From positions 1-7,462 of the forward strand of contig JBJKPP010000014.1 in NCBI GenBank assembly GCA_046706145.1: a stretch of DNA of 7,462 bases, written 5' to 3'. A program made the position numbers and the translations under genes. A model generated the notes under the pieces. The model was not told the origin of the DNA, did not search any database, and saw only the letters and a program-made list of their open reading frames with translations. This document shows, piece after piece, positions 6,415 through 7,462 of this stretch. This DNA comes from JBJKPP01 sp046706145 (GTDB taxonomy: Bacteria; Bacteroidota; Ignavibacteria; Ignavibacteriales; Ignavibacteriaceae). Position 1 is the first letter of the stretch, and each line of letters opens with the position of its first letter.

Positions 6415-7102
6415 TCCTTTTAGCAATTGGAAAAATTGTTTCATTAAAAGGAAAATCCAGATCAGTTTCACACAAAAATGTCGCGGGATTTGGTAATTCC
6501 TTAAACCTATTTATCAAATCCAGTTTTATTAATTCCGGTGATTTTTGAATAAAGTTCTTTTCATATTCTTCAATTAATTTTGTTCTGAGACTTCTATATT
6601 TTTCCGAATCTGCAGAAAAAAGTGAACACTCAAATCTAAAAACTTGTAAAGTTGAAAATAGGTTATCCGGAACTATAAAGTATCCTTCATTCTTATAGAG
6701 TGGCAAAATCCCCACATTATCAATTTCTAAATTCTTCTCAACAAATTCATATAAAACGATCGCTTCCTCAATAGTTTGTCTTAGAATCGGTAATGCCCAC
6801 TGAATAAGATTAAATACAAAATCAACTTTTTCAGGAGATTTATCTACCGGCTCTAAAATTATTTTTTTATTTTCTAAATCGTACCTTACAATTTCTTTTG
6901 GGAATGCATCAAACATTTTGTTCTTGTTTTCTACAATGTCTCCCAAAAAAGTATCTAATTCAATTAACTTTGATAAAGAAGGATAAACTTTTTTCCTATT
7001 TAATTCATTTTGATATTCTTTTATTCCGCCCAAAATCATATACTGGTTTGTTTCCAAGTCTTCAGTATTATGGAAGAAATTTGCTAGGTTCAAAGATTCC
7101 AT
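6386..7102 (-). CDS. Uncharacterised soluble protein, 238 aa
   Basis: I do not recognise a family. No signal peptide or membrane segment is apparent, so it is probably cytoplasmic. The protein looks mostly helical: a charged N-terminal half (1-90), a hydrophobic helix around 93-119 (LIQWALPILRQTIEEAIVLYEF), then GILPLYKNEGYFIVPDN (121-137), a stretch that reads like a conserved beta-hairpin core. A YRSLRTKLIEEYEKNF helix (159-174) and a C-terminal segment with NPATFLCETDLDFPFNET (195-212) follow. The base composition and long uninterrupted frame opposite only short shadow frames support a real gene. The ATG at 7102-7100 is the first start codon in a frame that stays open a further 57 codons upstream without ATG, GTG or TTG. 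No Shine-Dalgarno site is present. It is tail to tail with prc (2-base gap) and downstream of the ALDH7-type gene on the same strand, 231 bases away. Confidence 0.75.
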   Translation of the reverse strand: MESLNLANFFHNTEDLETNQYMILGGIKEYQNELNRKKVYPSLSKLIELDTFLGDIVENKNKMFDAFPKEIVRYDLENKKIILEPVDKSPEKVDFVFNLIQWALPILRQTIEEAIVLYEFVEKNLEIDNVGILPLYKNEGYFIVPDNLFSTLQVFRFECSLFSADSEKYRSLRTKLIEEYEKNFIQKSPELIKLDLINRFKELPNPATFLCETDLDFPFNETIFPIAKRKLMHKVAAA

Positions 7103-7247
7103 CTTAAACCACTGTTGTTTATGTACTAATGAATGTACAAATCCTATACCAGCTATAAAATCCGTAATTTGAAAGGTTTTGATAATACAGTTGGGGTTTT
7201 TAGCGGGTTTATGCAGTGTATTTATAACACATTGCAGAGAAATAACA

Positions 7248-7281
7248 AGGAATAGCGCGTAAACACTAGCAATCTATTCCT
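7248..7281 (-). repeat. Inverted repeat downstream of the ALDH7 gene
   Basis: AGGAATAG (7248-7255) and CTATTCCT (7274-7281) form a perfect 8-bp stem with an 18-base loop. It lies about 53 bases after the ALDH7 stop on the minus strand and is followed there by TGTTATTTCT, so it might be a weak terminator. Nearby ACAAGGA (7245-7251) can alternatively pair with TCCTTGT (7296-7302), giving two competing folds. The rest of 7103-7333 shows no gene, tRNA or clear promoter. Confidence 0.35.
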
Positions 7282-7333
7282 GTGAAGAATTGTGCTCCTT
7301 GTGTACTAGATAAAAAGTAAAGATATTTCTCAG

Positions 7334-7462
7334 CTATAAATCAAACTTAATACCCTGCGCCAACGGTAACTGAGTACCAAAATTTATTGTGTTGGTTTGT
7401 CTGCGCATATATGCTTTCCATGCATCTGAACCCGACTCCCTGCCACCACCAGTTTCCTTTTC
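7334..7462 (-). CDS. ALDH7/antiquitin-type aldehyde dehydrogenase, C-terminal fragment
   Basis: The minus-strand frame runs in from the right edge and stops at TAG (7336-7334), giving the last 42 residues. They contain KETGGGRESGSDAWKAYMRR followed by QTNTINF and LPLAQGIKF. This is the C-terminal oligomerisation strand and tail typical of the ALDH7 family (human ALDH7A1, bacterial L-piperidine-6-carboxylate / alpha-aminoadipic semialdehyde dehydrogenase). Other ALDH families usually end with a different pattern (for example FGG-K-SG-GRE-G). In bacteria the enzyme oxidises the lysine-derived semialdehyde with NAD(P)+ to 2-aminoadipate, though related members act on other aldehydes. The catalytic Cys and Glu lie outside the window, so the substrate remains inferred. 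Confidence 0.88.
   Translation of the reverse strand, partial: EKETGGGRESGSDAWKAYMRRQTNTINFGTQLPLAQGIKFDL

Noticed and set aside
6898..7107. 69-codon plus-strand open frame opposite the 238-aa gene
   Set aside because: It is a shadow in the opposite strand of a longer, better-composed frame, with no start signal.
7211..7255. Short ATG frame of 14 codons on the plus strand
   Set aside because: Too short, no ribosome site, and it ends within the inverted repeat. Consistent with chance.
7103..7273. Resemblance of the start-less frame (KTFQITDFIAGIGFVHSLV) to the start of pterin-4a-carbinolamine dehydratase
   Set aside because: The resemblance covers only a short F-x-F/DF-x-A-x-x-FV-like pattern. 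The diagnostic HHP motif and everything after it are absent, so it is not supportable.
1..7462. CRISPR array, insertion sequence, tRNA or rRNA
   Set aside because: I saw no regularly spaced repeats, transposase motifs, terminal inverted repeats flanking a gene, tRNA cloverleaf sequences or rRNA-like stretches.

Overview
The window looks like ordinary chromosome from an AT-rich bacterium of the Bacteroidota/Chlorobiota/Ignavibacteriota (FCB) group. Three things suggest this. Most starts lack a Shine-Dalgarno sequence and sit in A-rich leaders. Elements matching the Bacteroidota-type TAnnTTTG box lie upstream of two divergent genes. The PurB is of the B. subtilis length and type, which fits Ignavibacteria or Chlorobi better than a typical Bacteroides. 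This placement is inference from gene style; no rRNA is present. No mobile element, CRISPR array, tRNA or rRNA is visible.

Layout: the 3' end of a TPR-like gene (1-218, +) is followed by a long hairpin (265-324), probably its terminator. Next comes a tightly packed plus-strand cluster: plsY (442-1068), a membrane-anchored HtrA serine protease (1072-2262), and purB (2259-3563, sharing an ATGA overlap with htrA). A minus-strand gene of unknown function (3568-4074) converges on purB with a 4-base gap. A 215-base divergent intergenic region (4075-4289) carries promoter-like boxes on both strands and a dyad. It is followed by prc (4317-6383, +), a tail-specific periplasmic protease. A second unknown minus-strand gene (6386-7102) converges on prc with a 2-base gap. 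Behind it are 231 bases without a supportable gene. The last 129 bases are the C-terminus of an ALDH7/antiquitin-type aldehyde dehydrogenase on the minus strand.

Functionally, the window mixes membrane phospholipid synthesis (PlsY), purine synthesis (PurB), envelope protein quality control (HtrA and Prc, both with one PDZ domain and complete catalytic residues) and probably lysine or semialdehyde catabolism (ALDH7). I see no convincing evidence of a new multi-gene system. The least explained parts are the two uncharacterised minus-strand proteins, the dyad around the putative prc promoter, and the start-less open frame with hairpins between 7103 and 7333.
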